The notes: generated by a model from the sequence alone, not told the origin. 64,000 nucleotides of DNA from Streptococcaceae bacterium (GCA_031285775.1 JAITVN010000013.1:1-64000); one strand, 5' to 3'. Counted from the stretch's first letter, positions 39,686 to 50,509 are shown. Made by a program: numbers and translations.

Positions 39686-40291
39686 ATGACATTTATTGAG
39701 ACTTTGAAGAACAGACGCAGCATTTATGCTTTAGGTAAAAACATTGATGGTGAGAAGGCCATTGCAGCAATCAAGGAGGCGACTCGTTTGTCACCGACTG
39801 CCTTCAACAGCCAGTCCGGCCGTATCCTTGTTGTGACGGAAGACGCTCAGGATAAGCTTTGGAATAGCATTGTCGCAGGAGATTTGGAAGCGACCATGAA
39901 GGAACAAGGAGCAACAGAGGAAGCCATTGCAAACACGAAGGAAAAGCTGGCTGGATTCGGCAAAGCTTATGGAACCGTGTTGATCTATGAAGATCAAGAT
40001 ACCATTAAAGATTTGCAAGAGAAGTTTGATTTTTATGCAGAGAATTTTCCAGTTTGGTCAGAACAAGGCACAGGCATTGTCACAATGAATATTTGGGGCG
40101 CTTTGACTGAAGAAGGCATTGGCGCAAACCTGCAGCATTACAATCCAGTCATTGATGCTGATGTTGCTAAAGCCTTTGATATTCCTGCCAATTGGAAGCT
40201 GCGCGGCCAACTCGTCTTCGGCTCAATTGAAGCACCAGCTGCTGATAAAGAATTTATCTCAGACGATGTGCGTTTCAAGGTTGCCAAATAA
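39686..40291 (+). CDS. Nitroreductase family protein, similar to lactococcal CinD
   Basis: FIETLKNRRSIYALGKNI, SPTAFNSQSGR, WGALTEEGIGANLQHYNP. Confidence 0.85.
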   Translation: MTFIETLKNRRSIYALGKNIDGEKAIAAIKEATRLSPTAFNSQSGRILVVTEDAQDKLWNSIVAGDLEATMKEQGATEEAIANTKEKLAGFGKAYGTVLIYEDQDTIKDLQEKFDFYAENFPVWSEQGTGIVTMNIWGALTEEGIGANLQHYNPVIDADVAKAFDIPANWKLRGQLVFGSIEAPAADKEFISDDVRFKVAK

Positions 40292-40462
40292 AGCGTCAAA
40301 TCGCGTTTCCTGAGAACGCAAAAAACTAAAAGACGAATTGTTCGGATGTCTGATGCATTGAACAAAGCAATTCTCACAAGTCCTGTAGAAATACGGGATT
40401 TTTTGCTGCTAAAAAATTGCTTACTTTTTCACAAATTTCTGTTATAATAAAATGTATTATTT

Positions 40463-41707
40463 ATGAAAAATATTCTGAAAGATAAACGTCAACCAGCACT
40501 TGACTTTTTACGTTATATAGGCCCTGGACTCATTGTTGCAGTGGGTTTTATTGACCCTGGCAATTGGGCCGCCAACCTGGCTGCAGGTTCTCAGTTCGGC
40601 TACAAGCTGCTCTGGGTCATTTCGCTGTCAACCATCATGTTGGCTGTTCTGCAGCACAATGTGGCTCATTTAGGTATTGTTACAGGCAAATGTTTGTCTG
40701 AAAACACACGCCAATTTTTAAATCCTGTGCTGAGCATCATTGTTCTGGGAACAGGAATTTTAGCAGCGATTTCGACAGCAGTGGCGGAGATACTTGGCGG
40801 CGCGATTGCAATTAATATGCTTTTTCATTTGCCGATGTGGCTGGGCGCTTTGTTGACAGGTGCGCTTGTTACCTGGTTTCTCTTTTCAAATTCTTATCCG
40901 AAGATTGAAAAAGTGATCATCGGCTTTGTCAGTTTAATCGGCATTTGCCTACTCTTTGAGATTTTGATTATTCCAAATATCGACTGGGCTGCAGCCGGCC
41001 GTAGTTGGGTGATTCCGAGCATTGATAAAAAGAGCCTGCCGGTCATTATGTCGGCGCTTGGTGCAGTCGTCATGCCGCACAATCTTTTCCTTCATTCCGA
41101 GGTCATTCAAAGCCGCCAATGGAATCTTAAAGACGAATCTATCATGAAAAGACAGCTGAAGTTTGAGTTCATGGATACGGTTTTCTCAATGTTTCTGGGC
41201 TGGGTCATCAACTCAGCGATTATCATTATTGCAGCAGCTGTTTTATATCCAAATGCCGTCAATGAGATTAATGAAGCGCAGGCGATGCTGACACCGCTTT
41301 TAGGCCCCGCTTCGGCCATTATTTTTGCCGTCGCCTTTTTAGGGTCTGGGCTCGCTTCCTCGGTAACGGCTGGTATGGCTGGCGGTTCAATTTTCGCAGG
41401 TATTTTCCGCGAACCATACGATATTTCTGATCCGCATTCAAAACTCGGCGTGATGATTACAATTTTCGCAGCGACGCTTACTGTCTGTGCTTTGTCGCTT
41501 TTCAGCGACCCTTTCCAAATTCTAATCTGGTCTCAGGTAATGCTGAGTGTGCAGTTGCCGATTACGATTTTTACTCAGATTTATTTGACTTCTTCCAAGC
41601 GTGTGATGGGCAAATATAAAAATGTGCTGTCAACCAAAATTGTTATTTTGGCCATTGGAATTTTTGTCACTGTATTGAATATTATTTTGGTGGCGCAGAT
41701 GTTTTAA
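40463..41707 (+). CDS. mntH: Nramp-family divalent metal transporter
   Basis: GFIDPGNWAANLAAGSQFGY, MPHNLFLHS. Confidence 0.95.
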   Translation: MKNILKDKRQPALDFLRYIGPGLIVAVGFIDPGNWAANLAAGSQFGYKLLWVISLSTIMLAVLQHNVAHLGIVTGKCLSENTRQFLNPVLSIIVLGTGILAAISTAVAEILGGAIAINMLFHLPMWLGALLTGALVTWFLFSNSYPKIEKVIIGFVSLIGICLLFEILIIPNIDWAAAGRSWVIPSIDKKSLPVIMSALGAVVMPHNLFLHSEVIQSRQWNLKDESIMKRQLKFEFMDTVFSMFLGWVINSAIIIIAAAVLYPNAVNEINEAQAMLTPLLGPASAIIFAVAFLGSGLASSVTAGMAGGSIFAGIFREPYDISDPHSKLGVMITIFAATLTVCALSLFSDPFQILIWSQVMLSVQLPITIFTQIYLTSSKRVMGKYKNVLSTKIVILAIGIFVTVLNIILVAQMF

Positions 41708-42190
41708 ATCCTGGCATGATGATGCGATAGGATGATATTGTGGATTGGCTGCCGCGTTGAAATGAGTTGCTTTATTATTTCACGGACAGTCCGCAAAATT
41801 GGCTCTTGCCAGCAGTAGAAGTAATTTAGACTTCTTGTACAAAAGTATAAAAAGCTTACAAATATATAAACATATTGATGGACAAATATTCATGAACATA
41901 TTATGATAAAGATGAAGGGGAGATATGAAAACCCTCATTTTCAAACGCAGCTTTGGCAAGAAAAGAAGGCAAAAAAAGGACATTTAAGGCTTTTAATGAT
42001 ATACTGATATTAGGTAGGACAGGGTATCCGTATTTTTGATATGAATAATTATGTTACTTCGAGTGCTGCGATAAAAGGTTATAATTTTTATAAATATAAT
42101 AAATAATAAAGGGTTGAGCACGTTCTTGCTTTTCGGCTGGAAACATTGGCTGTTGTGCGGATTGTAAGCAACCAAAAAAGGAAGGTAATT

Positions 42191-43612
42191 ATGACACAAA
42201 TTGACTGGGAAAAAGAAGTTGACGCGCGTAAAGATGATTTACTCGCCGACTTGTTTGAACTCTTGAAAATCAATTCTGTAAAAGACATGGCGCATGCCAC
42301 TGAGGAATTTCCGATGGGACCTGGTCCAGCTAAAGCCTTACAGAAATTCCTTGAATTAGCAGAGCGTGACGGCTTCCGCACAAAAAATCTGGATAATCTG
42401 GCGGGTCATTTCGAATATGGCGACGAGGATCTTGAAGCTTTCGGGCTTCTTGGTCACATGGACACAGTGCCGGTTGATGATAACTGGGTAACAAATCCAT
42501 TTGTACCAGTCATCAAGGGTGAAGGCGCCGAAGCAAAACTCTATGCTCGAGGCGCGTCAGATGACAAGGGACCGTCAATGGCTGCTTATTATGCGGTTAA
42601 AATCATCAAAGAACTTGGTCTTCCAATTTCAAAGAAGATTCGCTTCATTGTAGGCACCGATGAAGAGTCTGGCTGGGCTTGTATGAATCACTACATGGAA
42701 CATGAAGAAATGCCTAAATACGGCTTTTCTCCAGATGCTGAATTCCCAATTATCAACGGCGAAAAGGCGATTATCGGCGTGAAAACGACTTTCCCGACTT
42801 TAGACGGTGAAGGCGAATACAAACTTGAGAGTTTCAAGGCTGGTATGGCGTTGAATATGGTGCCTGCTGCTGCAACTGCTGTTGTCACTGGTGATGTGGC
42901 TGCACTGGAAGCGCCTTTCAACGACTTCTTGTCAAAGAATGAGCTTAAAGGCTCTGTCAAGATTGAAGGCGACAAGGGGACATTTGCATTGGAAGGCGTT
43001 GGTGTTCATGCCATGGATCCTACCCTCGGCAAAAATGCAGGGACTTTCCTAGCAGCATTTTTGAACAATTATAAGTTTGACGCAAGCGGCGCCAATTATC
43101 TTAAAGTAACAGCAGATTATTACCATCTTGACCATGATGGCGGCCCACTTGGCATTTCATACGTACATCCTGTGATGGGCAATGTGACAACACCTGCCAA
43201 TCTCTTTGAGTACAGCCCTGAGGGTGAGAAATACGTTACTTTGAACGTGCGTTACCCTGACGGCATTACTTATCAAGAAATTGAAAGCAAGATGAATGAA
43301 ACCTTGAATCCATTTGGTGTCAAAGCTGAAGTGGAAGAGGGCGGACATCTTGAACCGCATTATCTGCCGGGAGATGATCCAATGGTTCGCACTTTGCTGG
43401 ACGTTTACGAGCAATATACCGGTGAAAAAGGCGAAGAAGTTTCAATCGGCGGCGGTACTTACGGTCGTATTCTTGAACACGGCGTTGCTTACGGCGCACT
43501 CTTCCCTTGGCGTGAATCAACCATGCACCAACCAAACGAATATATGTATGTAGATGACATTCTCAAGTCAGCAGCGATTTACGCAGATGCCATTTACAGA
43601 TTGATTAAGTAA
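42191..43612 (+). CDS. pepV: Dipeptidase PepV (M20 family)
   Basis: GLLGHMDTVPV, GASDDKGPSMAAY, GTDEESGW; SD before ATG 42191. Confidence 0.94.
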   Translation: MTQIDWEKEVDARKDDLLADLFELLKINSVKDMAHATEEFPMGPGPAKALQKFLELAERDGFRTKNLDNLAGHFEYGDEDLEAFGLLGHMDTVPVDDNWVTNPFVPVIKGEGAEAKLYARGASDDKGPSMAAYYAVKIIKELGLPISKKIRFIVGTDEESGWACMNHYMEHEEMPKYGFSPDAEFPIINGEKAIIGVKTTFPTLDGEGEYKLESFKAGMALNMVPAAATAVVTGDVAALEAPFNDFLSKNELKGSVKIEGDKGTFALEGVGVHAMDPTLGKNAGTFLAAFLNNYKFDASGANYLKVTADYYHLDHDGGPLGISYVHPVMGNVTTPANLFEYSPEGEKYVTLNVRYPDGITYQEIESKMNETLNPFGVKAEVEEGGHLEPHYLPGDDPMVRTLLDVYEQYTGEKGEEVSIGGGTYGRILEHGVAYGALFPWRESTMHQPNEYMYVDDILKSAAIYADAIYRLIK

Positions 43613-43627
43613 TTTGTGTCGTTCAAG

Positions 43628-43660
43628 AGGTGCAGACTTATATGGTTTGTACCTTTTTAT
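43628..43660 (+). terminator. Terminator after pepV
   Basis: AGGTGCAGAC...GTTTGTACCTTTTT. Confidence 0.6.
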
Positions 43661-43788
43661 CGGTTAGATGCCTGTTCAGAAGCTTTCAGTATTATTTGTC
43701 TACTGTCATCGGAAGATTGTGGTCTATCGTGAAATTTAGCTGAACAGCATCTTTTCTACAGAGTAATAAAAAATTAAAAGGAAAAATT

Positions 43789-45729
43789 TTGAAAAAATTA
43801 TCAAAAGATGCTTATGGCGGCGTGCCCGGCAAAGACTATGTGCCATACGAAAACGGTCGTAAGACCAATGCAGGTAGTCCGTTAGTATTAGTAATCGGTA
43901 CCATTCTGGCAGTTATCTTTGCTGCCTCAACTGCTTATTCTGGCATGAAAGCAGGTTTGACAGTTGCTGCTGGTATCCCTGGCGCAATTCTTGGTTCTGG
44001 AATTCTGTCAATTTTCATCCGCAAAAATACCTTCTTAAAGAAAAATATTCTCCAATCAATGGCGTCTGGTGGTGAATCCATCGCATCTGGTATTATTTTC
44101 GTGCTCCCAGCCATTATCCTGATTGGCGGAAAAGTTAATTTCATTCAAGGGATCTTAGTCGGTGTAGCCGCAGTCTTCTTTGGAATTGGTATCTTGACTT
44201 TTGTGCAAGATTACCTCTTAGTTGAAGAACACGGCAAGCTGATGTATCCTGAATCAATGGCCATTTCTGAGTCATTGGTGGCACTTAACGGAACCGGCGG
44301 CTCATCGCTCAAATATATGGGCATCGGTTTTGGCATTGGTGGTGTGATCACAGCTTTGACAACTTCTGTTTTCGGCGTCTTGAACAATGTGATCGACTAC
44401 GTTAATGAGAGTTTCTACAAGTGGAAGTTCTCCATGGAAGTCAATCCAATGCTGGCTGCGATTGGTTTTATTGTCGGAACGGATGTTTCGATCATGATGT
44501 TTGCAGGCTCGATTTTGGCCAGTATGGCAGTTGTACCTTTGATCGGTTATTTTTCAATCATGGCTCAAGACGGATTCCAAGTTTGGAATGCTGCCTCTGT
44601 TCATATTTCTGCCATGCAGGTAGCAGATATTGCAGGCTCTTATGTGAAATACATCGGTGCTGGTATGATGATTTCCGGCGGTATCATTGGCGCAATTAAG
44701 CTGATTCCAACGATTGTCAATTCCGTGAAGGCGACTTTGGCTGGACGCAAGAATGCTGAAGCTGGCGATCGTGATTCTGTCGGTGTGATTGCACTGATTA
44801 TCGGTGTAATTCTGACCTTTGTCTTTGGCTTTGTCATCAGCGGGAATCCGGCAATTGCGTTGCTGGCAGGTATTATTGCACTGGTTTTGGCGCTCTTATT
44901 CGTCATTGTTTCTGGCCGTTTGACTGGTACGATCGGAACGTCAAATCTGCCTGTTTCTGGGATGACAATTGCGGCGCTGGTTATTCTGACCCTGGTCTTT
45001 CTGATGATGGGCTGGACAAGTAATCATGACATTCAGACACTCTTGCTCTTTGGCACCTTCATTGTTGTGTCCATCTCGGTTGCAGGCGGCTACACACAGT
45101 CTCAGAAAGTAACATTTATCGTGGGCGGACGACCGAGCGAAATCCGCAAATATTACCTTTTAGCAGGTACGATCGGCGTTATCATCGTTGTGGGTGTGAT
45201 CGGTCTCCTTTCAGGACAATTGGCGATCACAGGTGCGAATACACCTTTTGCACTGCCGCAGGCTAACTTGATGGCTACATTGACCAGCGGCATTATCCAG
45301 GGGAACCTGCCTTGGCACATGATTATTGTGGGTATTGTCTTTGGTATCGTCCTTTACATGATGGGCGTTTCAGTCATGACCTTTGCCATCGGTTTCTACC
45401 TGCCGATTTCTACGACTTCGATTATTTTGGTGGGGGCACTTTTACGAGTTTTGGTTGAAATGATTTCCAACAAAAAAGCGAAGGAAGTTAAAAATGAACG
45501 TCTTTCTGCAGGGGTTTCACTGTCATCCGGCCTGATTGCTGGTGCTTCTATTATTGGTCTTATCGGCATTATTCTTCAAGTTACCGGCGTGATCAAAGTC
45601 GGCACACCAACTGGATTTATGAGCGGAAATGCCATTGCTTGGATTCTACTGGCAATTCTTATCATTGCCATTCTGCTTCCTATTTTAATGATCAATAAAG
45701 CGCCTAAGTCCGAGGACGAAGATGCCTAA
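43789..45729 (+). CDS. OPT-family oligopeptide transporter
   Basis: Multi-TM, AYSGMKAGLTVAAGIPGAILG, EDYLLVEEHGKLMYPESMA-like region; TTG start. Confidence 0.88.
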   Translation: MKKLSKDAYGGVPGKDYVPYENGRKTNAGSPLVLVIGTILAVIFAASTAYSGMKAGLTVAAGIPGAILGSGILSIFIRKNTFLKKNILQSMASGGESIASGIIFVLPAIILIGGKVNFIQGILVGVAAVFFGIGILTFVQDYLLVEEHGKLMYPESMAISESLVALNGTGGSSLKYMGIGFGIGGVITALTTSVFGVLNNVIDYVNESFYKWKFSMEVNPMLAAIGFIVGTDVSIMMFAGSILASMAVVPLIGYFSIMAQDGFQVWNAASVHISAMQVADIAGSYVKYIGAGMMISGGIIGAIKLIPTIVNSVKATLAGRKNAEAGDRDSVGVIALIIGVILTFVFGFVISGNPAIALLAGIIALVLALLFVIVSGRLTGTIGTSNLPVSGMTIAALVILTLVFLMMGWTSNHDIQTLLLFGTFIVVSISVAGGYTQSQKVTFIVGGRPSEIRKYYLLAGTIGVIIVVGVIGLLSGQLAITGANTPFALPQANLMATLTSGIIQGNLPWHMIIVGIVFGIVLYMMGVSVMTFAIGFYLPISTTSIILVGALLRVLVEMISNKKAKEVKNERLSAGVSLSSGLIAGASIIGLIGIILQVTGVIKVGTPTGFMSGNAIAWILLAILIIAILLPILMINKAPKSEDEDA

Positions 45730-46063
45730 GCATAATGCGACTGATTTGAGTGTCATCTACGACATTCGGCCGGCCACCAAATATGATGAATTTGATGGAC
45801 ACATACGTGTGATAAAAGAACAAAATCACTGGTCCCAGCGCTTCATGCGCCGACTTGGCGTCAAGATTCCTTTGAGAAGCTATAAAGAACTTGACGATTA
45901 TGGGACATTCGTTTTCAAGATGATTGACGGAAAAAGAACCATCCATGAGATAGGCTCTGCCCTCAGTGAAAAGTACGAAGAAGCTGGTGATCAGCTTTAT
46001 GAACGCCTCATTCCTTATCTGGAACATCTTGAACGAAATGAAAAATGGATTCAAAAAAAATGA
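45722..46063 (+). CDS. PqqD-domain protein
   Basis: GTFVFKMIDGKRTIHEIGSALSEKYEEAGDQLYERLIPYLEHLE resembles PqqD; overlaps OPT stop. Confidence 0.7.
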   Translation: MPKHNATDLSVIYDIRPATKYDEFDGHIRVIKEQNHWSQRFMRRLGVKIPLRSYKELDDYGTFVFKMIDGKRTIHEIGSALSEKYEEAGDQLYERLIPYLEHLERNEKWIQKK

Positions 46064-46188
46064 GTGGACGCATGCCTGTCATGCAAATTTCAGGCAAGCT
46101 GAACTCAAAACAAAGACAAGCCTTAACAAACTCGGATTTTCTTGTTTTCTATGCCATTCACATGAAAACCAGCTCGAATCTGAAATAA
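46060..46188 (+). CDS. Possible 42-aa small protein (MSGRMPVMQISGKLNSKQRQALTNSDFLVFYAIHMKTSSNLK)
   Basis: ATGA overlap with the PqqD stop; not in the track; a competing frame is 45966-46229. Confidence 0.4.
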   Translation: MSGRMPVMQISGKLNSKQRQALTNSDFLVFYAIHMKTSSNLK

Positions 46189-46228
46189 GTAGTTTGTCCC
46201 GGCTTGTGGAAGAAAGAGGTAAAAATTA

Positions 46229-46906
46229 ATGGTTGAGAATCTTAGATATAAATCAGTCTTTGATATCATCGGCCCAGTCATGGTTGGCCCCTCTAGCTCG
46301 CATACAGCTGGAGCAGCTCGAATCGGTAAAATCGTACGTTCGATTTTCGGCGACTTGCCCGACCAGCTCGAAATCCATCTCTATGAAAGTTTCGCCAAAA
46401 CTTACCGCGGTCATGGAACAGACGTTGCCATTGTGGCAGGCGTTCTAGGCATGGATCCGGACGATCCTGAGCTCCCGAACTCTGCTAAACTTGCTTATGA
46501 AGCAGGGATGGAAGTCAGCTATGTTCTACATCTTGATGAACAAACCGATTTTCCAAATACGGCGCGTCTTGTCTGCCATAAAGGTCATAAAACGATGGCC
46601 ATTACAGGAGTGTCATTGGGCGGTGGTCTAATAAAAGTCACAGAACTCAATGGTTTTGAAGTTTCTATCTTCATGGGAATGCCGACATTTATTACGGTGC
46701 AGCGCGATGTACCTGGTGTCATTTCTAAAGTTACAACAATTTTACGCGAAAACGAGATCAACATTGCCCAGATGAATGTGACGCGAACTGCGAAGGGCGA
46801 TAAGTCTATCATGATTATTGAAGTTGACACCACGCAAAATGTTGACGCAGCATCTGAAGATATGAAGAAAATTCCAGAACTTTACGATGCGACTTTCTTT
46901 ATGTAA
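46229..46906 (+). CDS. sdaAB: L-serine dehydratase, beta subunit
   Basis: DIIGPVMVGPSSSHTAGAARIG, ACT-like C-terminus. Confidence 0.95.
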   Translation: MVENLRYKSVFDIIGPVMVGPSSSHTAGAARIGKIVRSIFGDLPDQLEIHLYESFAKTYRGHGTDVAIVAGVLGMDPDDPELPNSAKLAYEAGMEVSYVLHLDEQTDFPNTARLVCHKGHKTMAITGVSLGGGLIKVTELNGFEVSIFMGMPTFITVQRDVPGVISKVTTILRENEINIAQMNVTRTAKGDKSIMIIEVDTTQNVDAASEDMKKIPELYDATFFM

Positions 46907-46921
46907 ATGAGGTGAGTAAAA

Positions 46922-47791
46922 ATGTATGCAAATATCACAGAATTGATTGAGCAAGCCAAAAAAGTTGGTTCGGTGGCAGAAGTGGCCATTCAAACCGAAA
47001 TTGAAGTGACAGGGCGCTCACGCGAAGATATCATTGAACTAATGGAACGCAATCTTCAGACCATGAAAGATTCGATTGCCAGCGGTTTAAAAGGAAAAAA
47101 GTCACTGACTGGACTGACAGGCGGCGATGCACTGAAGCTTGATAATTATATCAAGTCTGGAAAATCTATTTCGGGTGCCGGCATTATGACTGCCGTGCGT
47201 AATGCCTTGGCTGTCAATGAAGTTAATGCGCAAATGGGGCTAATTTGTGCCACACCAACAGCTGGTTCAGCAGGAACCCTGCCTGGCGTATTGATGCTGG
47301 CCATTGATAAATTAGGGCTGACACATGAAGAGCAGTTGAACTTTCTCTTCACAGCTGCTGCATTCGGCTTGGGAATTGCGAACAATGCCACAATTGCTGG
47401 AGCAGAAGGCGGTTGTCAGGCTGAAGTCGGTTCTGCATCGGCCATGGCTTCTGCAGCCCTTGTCACCGCGGCCGGCGGAAGCCCTGAGCAGGCTGAGCAA
47501 GCGATTTGCTTAGTTCTTCAGAACATGCTCGGATTGGTTTGCGATCCAGTAGCAGGGCTTGTAGAAGTTCCTTGCGTGCACCGTAACGCCTTGGGTTCAT
47601 CGCAGGCACTTGTCTCAGCAGATATGGCCTTGGCTGGCATCAGTACCATCTTCAATGCGGACGAAGTCGTATCAGTGATGTACAAAGTCGGGAAGAATCT
47701 CCCGGCCATCTACCGCGAAACTGCAGATGGCGGACTGGCTCAGACACCAACAGGCCGCGCAGTAATGGAAAAAATCTACGGCGGAAAATAA
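46922..47791 (+). CDS. sdaAA: L-serine dehydratase, alpha subunit
   Basis: TPTAGSAGTLPGVL, EGGCQAEVGSASAMASAA, CDPVAGLVEVPCVHRN. Confidence 0.95.
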   Translation: MYANITELIEQAKKVGSVAEVAIQTEIEVTGRSREDIIELMERNLQTMKDSIASGLKGKKSLTGLTGGDALKLDNYIKSGKSISGAGIMTAVRNALAVNEVNAQMGLICATPTAGSAGTLPGVLMLAIDKLGLTHEEQLNFLFTAAAFGLGIANNATIAGAEGGCQAEVGSASAMASAALVTAAGGSPEQAEQAICLVLQNMLGLVCDPVAGLVEVPCVHRNALGSSQALVSADMALAGISTIFNADEVVSVMYKVGKNLPAIYRETADGGLAQTPTGRAVMEKIYGGK

Positions 47792-47904
47792 CAAGATGTG
47801 AAGCGCGCCCGCAAAGAGACGTAGAAATTTAGGGATTTGAGGTTCTGCCGAAAGGCAGGTTCTCGAATCATCTAATTTCCTAGTCTCTGGCGCGCTGAAC
47901 ACGA
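47791..47904. repeat. Single unit of the hairpin repeat family
   Basis: ACAAGATGTGAAGCGCGCCC...GGCGCGCTGAAC; core GATTTGAGGTTCTGCC GAAA GGCAGGTTCTCGAATC. Confidence 0.88.
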
Positions 47905-47932
47905 TCTCATTCGTCTTTCACAATAAATATAG

Positions 47933-47961
47933 TTGACAAAGCTCAACTTAAGAGTTAAAAT
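47933..47961 (+). promoter_or_regulatory. Promoter of the thrS T-box leader
   Basis: TTGACA, 17-nt spacer, TAAAAT. Confidence 0.8.
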
Positions 47962-47967
47962 AACTTC

Positions 47968-48236
47968 AGAGACAAGTTGATTGGATGACTTTTAAGAGAG
48001 CAAGCGGCGGGTGAGAGTTTGCAAGTTAGAAATTTCAATACCACTCTTTGAAAGGAAAGCCTTGCTTTTCCAAAACTAAATTCAATTCTGATGCGAACAT
48101 CAGACGCCTCCAGCACGATACGCTGATGATGAGAAGTTTCCCTTTGACTGAAGCGTCTTTTAGTGGAACTTGAAATAAGGTGGTAACACGCATTCTGCGT
48201 CCTTTGTTGTAAGGACAAGCAGAATGCGTTTTTATT
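47968..48236 (+). ncRNA. T-box riboswitch leader, threonyl
   Basis: T-box AAGGTGGTAACACGC, terminator CGCATTCTGC...GCAGAATGCGTTTTT, candidate ACC specifier in TTCAATACCACTC. Confidence 0.88.
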
Positions 48237-48330
48237 TTAGCTGTTTGTCCAAGGAAAAATGCAAAGAGTAAGCCGGTATGCGGCTTATAGACTGAATCAG
48301 CAGCTGCGATTTCAGTCGGAAAGGAAAAAA

Positions 48331-50271
48331 ATGGTTAAAATTACATTCCCTGATGGTGCGGTCAAAGAGTTTGACTCAGGCATTACGCCTTTCGAGATTG
48401 CGAAGTCCATCTCTCCAAGTCTTGCCAAAAAAACTCTGGCCGGCAAATTGAACGGTAAGCTTATTGATGCGCGCCGCGAAATCAATTCTGACGGTGACTT
48501 TGAGATTATCACGCCAGAATCAGAAGAAGCACTTGGTTTGTTGCGTCACTCAGCTGCACATTTATTCGCGCAGGCTGCACGTCGTCATTTCCCTGAGATT
48601 CATCTTGGCGTAGGCCCAGCCATCCAAGACGGCTTCTACTACGATACTGACAATGCTGCCGGGCAGATTACTGCTGAAGACTTGCCGATGATTGAAGAGG
48701 AAATGCACAAAATTGTCAAAGAGAATTTACCTTCTGTTCGCCGTGAAGTCTCAAAGGCTGAGGCGAAAGAGATTTTTGCGCACGATCCTTATAAGCTTGA
48801 ACTTATTGAGGAACACAATGAGGACGAGGGCGGACTGACGATTTATACACAGGGTGAGTACACGGACCTTTGCCGCGGTCCTCACGTGCCGTCAACTGGC
48901 TACATCAAGTTCTTTAAACTTTTGAGCGTGGCAGGTGCTTATTGGCGCGGTAATTCCGATAATGCCATGATGCAGCGTGTCTACGGCACTGCTTGGTTTA
49001 GTCAGGAAGATCTTGATGCCAACCTGCAGATGCGTGAAGAAGCCAAAGAGCGCGATCATCGCAAACTCGGCAAGGAGCTCAATCTCTTCTTCAATGACGC
49101 TGCGCTGGGTGCAGGTACTGCTTACTGGCTGCCGGACGGTGCAACGATTCGCCGCATCATTCAGCGTTATGTCGAAGATCAGGAAGTAGCAAATGGTTAC
49201 CAGCACGTCATCACACCGATTTTGATGAATTTGGACATTTATAAGCAATCCGGCCACTGGCAGCATTATCGTGAGGACATGTTCCCGCCAATGGATATGG
49301 GTGACGGCGAGGAGATGGAGCTGCGTCCAATGAACTGCCCTTCGCACATTGCCATCTACAAGCACGATGTGCATTCCTACCGTGAATTGCCGATTCGTAT
49401 CGCTGAGTTCGGTATGATGCACCGCTACGAGAAATCAGGTGCTCTCTCAGGCCTTCAACGCGTGCGTGAGATGACCCTGAACGACGGACACACATTCGTC
49501 ACATTAGACCAAGTCGAAGAGGAATTCGGCAAAATCCTGAAGCTTGTCCTTGACATGTACCGTGATTTCGGCATTGAGGACTACAATTTCCGCCTGTCCT
49601 ACCGCGATCCTGAAGACACTGAGAAGTACTTCCCAGATGATGAGATGTGGGAGAAGTCGCAGAAAATGCTCAAAGCCACGATGGACGACCTCAAGCTGGA
49701 TTACGTTGAAGCAGAAGGTGAAGCCGCATTCTATGGACCTAAACTTGACATTCAGGTTAAAACGGCTCTGGGCAATGAAGAAACCCTGTCAACCATTCAG
49801 CTGGACTTCTTGAACCCAGAGAACTTTGACATTACTTATGTTGGCGCCGACGGCGAAAAGCATCGTCCTGTGATGATTCATCGCGGTGTTATCTCAACGC
49901 TGGAGCGCTTCATTGCTTATTTGATTGAGCAGTACAAGGGCGCATTTCCAACCTGGCTGGCACCAACTCAGGCGACTATTATTCCTGTCAATGAAGAAGC
50001 GCATGGCGATTACGCCTGGAAGATTGCAAAGACTTTACAGGAGAAAGGTTTCCGAGTTAAGGTTGATGACAGCAATGAAAAAATGGGCTACAAGATTCGT
50101 CAATCCCAGACCAAGAAGATTCCTTATCAGATCGTGATCGGCGACCAGGAATTGGCCGAAGGCAGCGTTAACATTCGTCGCTATGGTTCAACAGACACTG
50201 AAGTTTTGTCCTTTGATGAATTTGTTAAATCTCTGGAAGCTGACGTGGCAAATATGAGTCGTAAAAAATAA
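48331..50271 (+). CDS. thrS: Threonyl-tRNA synthetase
   Basis: TGS domain, RPMNCPSHI, start MVKITFPDG at 48331. Confidence 0.97.
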   Translation: MVKITFPDGAVKEFDSGITPFEIAKSISPSLAKKTLAGKLNGKLIDARREINSDGDFEIITPESEEALGLLRHSAAHLFAQAARRHFPEIHLGVGPAIQDGFYYDTDNAAGQITAEDLPMIEEEMHKIVKENLPSVRREVSKAEAKEIFAHDPYKLELIEEHNEDEGGLTIYTQGEYTDLCRGPHVPSTGYIKFFKLLSVAGAYWRGNSDNAMMQRVYGTAWFSQEDLDANLQMREEAKERDHRKLGKELNLFFNDAALGAGTAYWLPDGATIRRIIQRYVEDQEVANGYQHVITPILMNLDIYKQSGHWQHYREDMFPPMDMGDGEEMELRPMNCPSHIAIYKHDVHSYRELPIRIAEFGMMHRYEKSGALSGLQRVREMTLNDGHTFVTLDQVEEEFGKILKLVLDMYRDFGIEDYNFRLSYRDPEDTEKYFPDDEMWEKSQKMLKATMDDLKLDYVEAEGEAAFYGPKLDIQVKTALGNEETLSTIQLDFLNPENFDITYVGADGEKHRPVMIHRGVISTLERFIAYLIEQYKGAFPTWLAPTQATIIPVNEEAHGDYAWKIAKTLQEKGFRVKVDDSNEKMGYKIRQSQTKKIPYQIVIGDQELAEGSVNIRRYGSTDTEVLSFDEFVKSLEADVANMSRKK

Positions 50272-50297
50272 ACGAATCAATGAATTGTGATAAAACT

Positions 50298-50326
50298 TTC
50301 TCCTGATTTTCAGGTGAAAGTTTTTT
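50298..50326 (+). terminator. Terminator after thrS
   Basis: ACTTTCTCCTGATTTTCAGGTGAAAGTTTTTTT. Confidence 0.7.
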
Positions 50327-50509
50327 TGTCTTTATGATCGTAAAGAGGACAGAGCTGAAAATGATTCAAAAAATAAAATTATTTAATAGTAAAAATTATA
50401 TAAAAATAGTTGATTTTTTTCTTTTATTGTAATATAATTAATTCACAATAATATTCAGATAATTTAGGTGTCGAGAGTTATTGTTGTAAACTTTACTTGG
50501 AGGAGTGAA

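Noticed and set aside
40440-40463. mntH as another leaderless start (TGTTATAAT)
   Set aside because: Gap from -10 to ATG is 14 nt, so a short leader is possible; not counted in the main set.
41708-42190. 480-bp AT-rich gap between mntH and pepV as a possible ncRNA or mobile remnant
   Set aside because: No convincing long hairpin, ORF or repeat copy seen; may just hold the pepV promoter.
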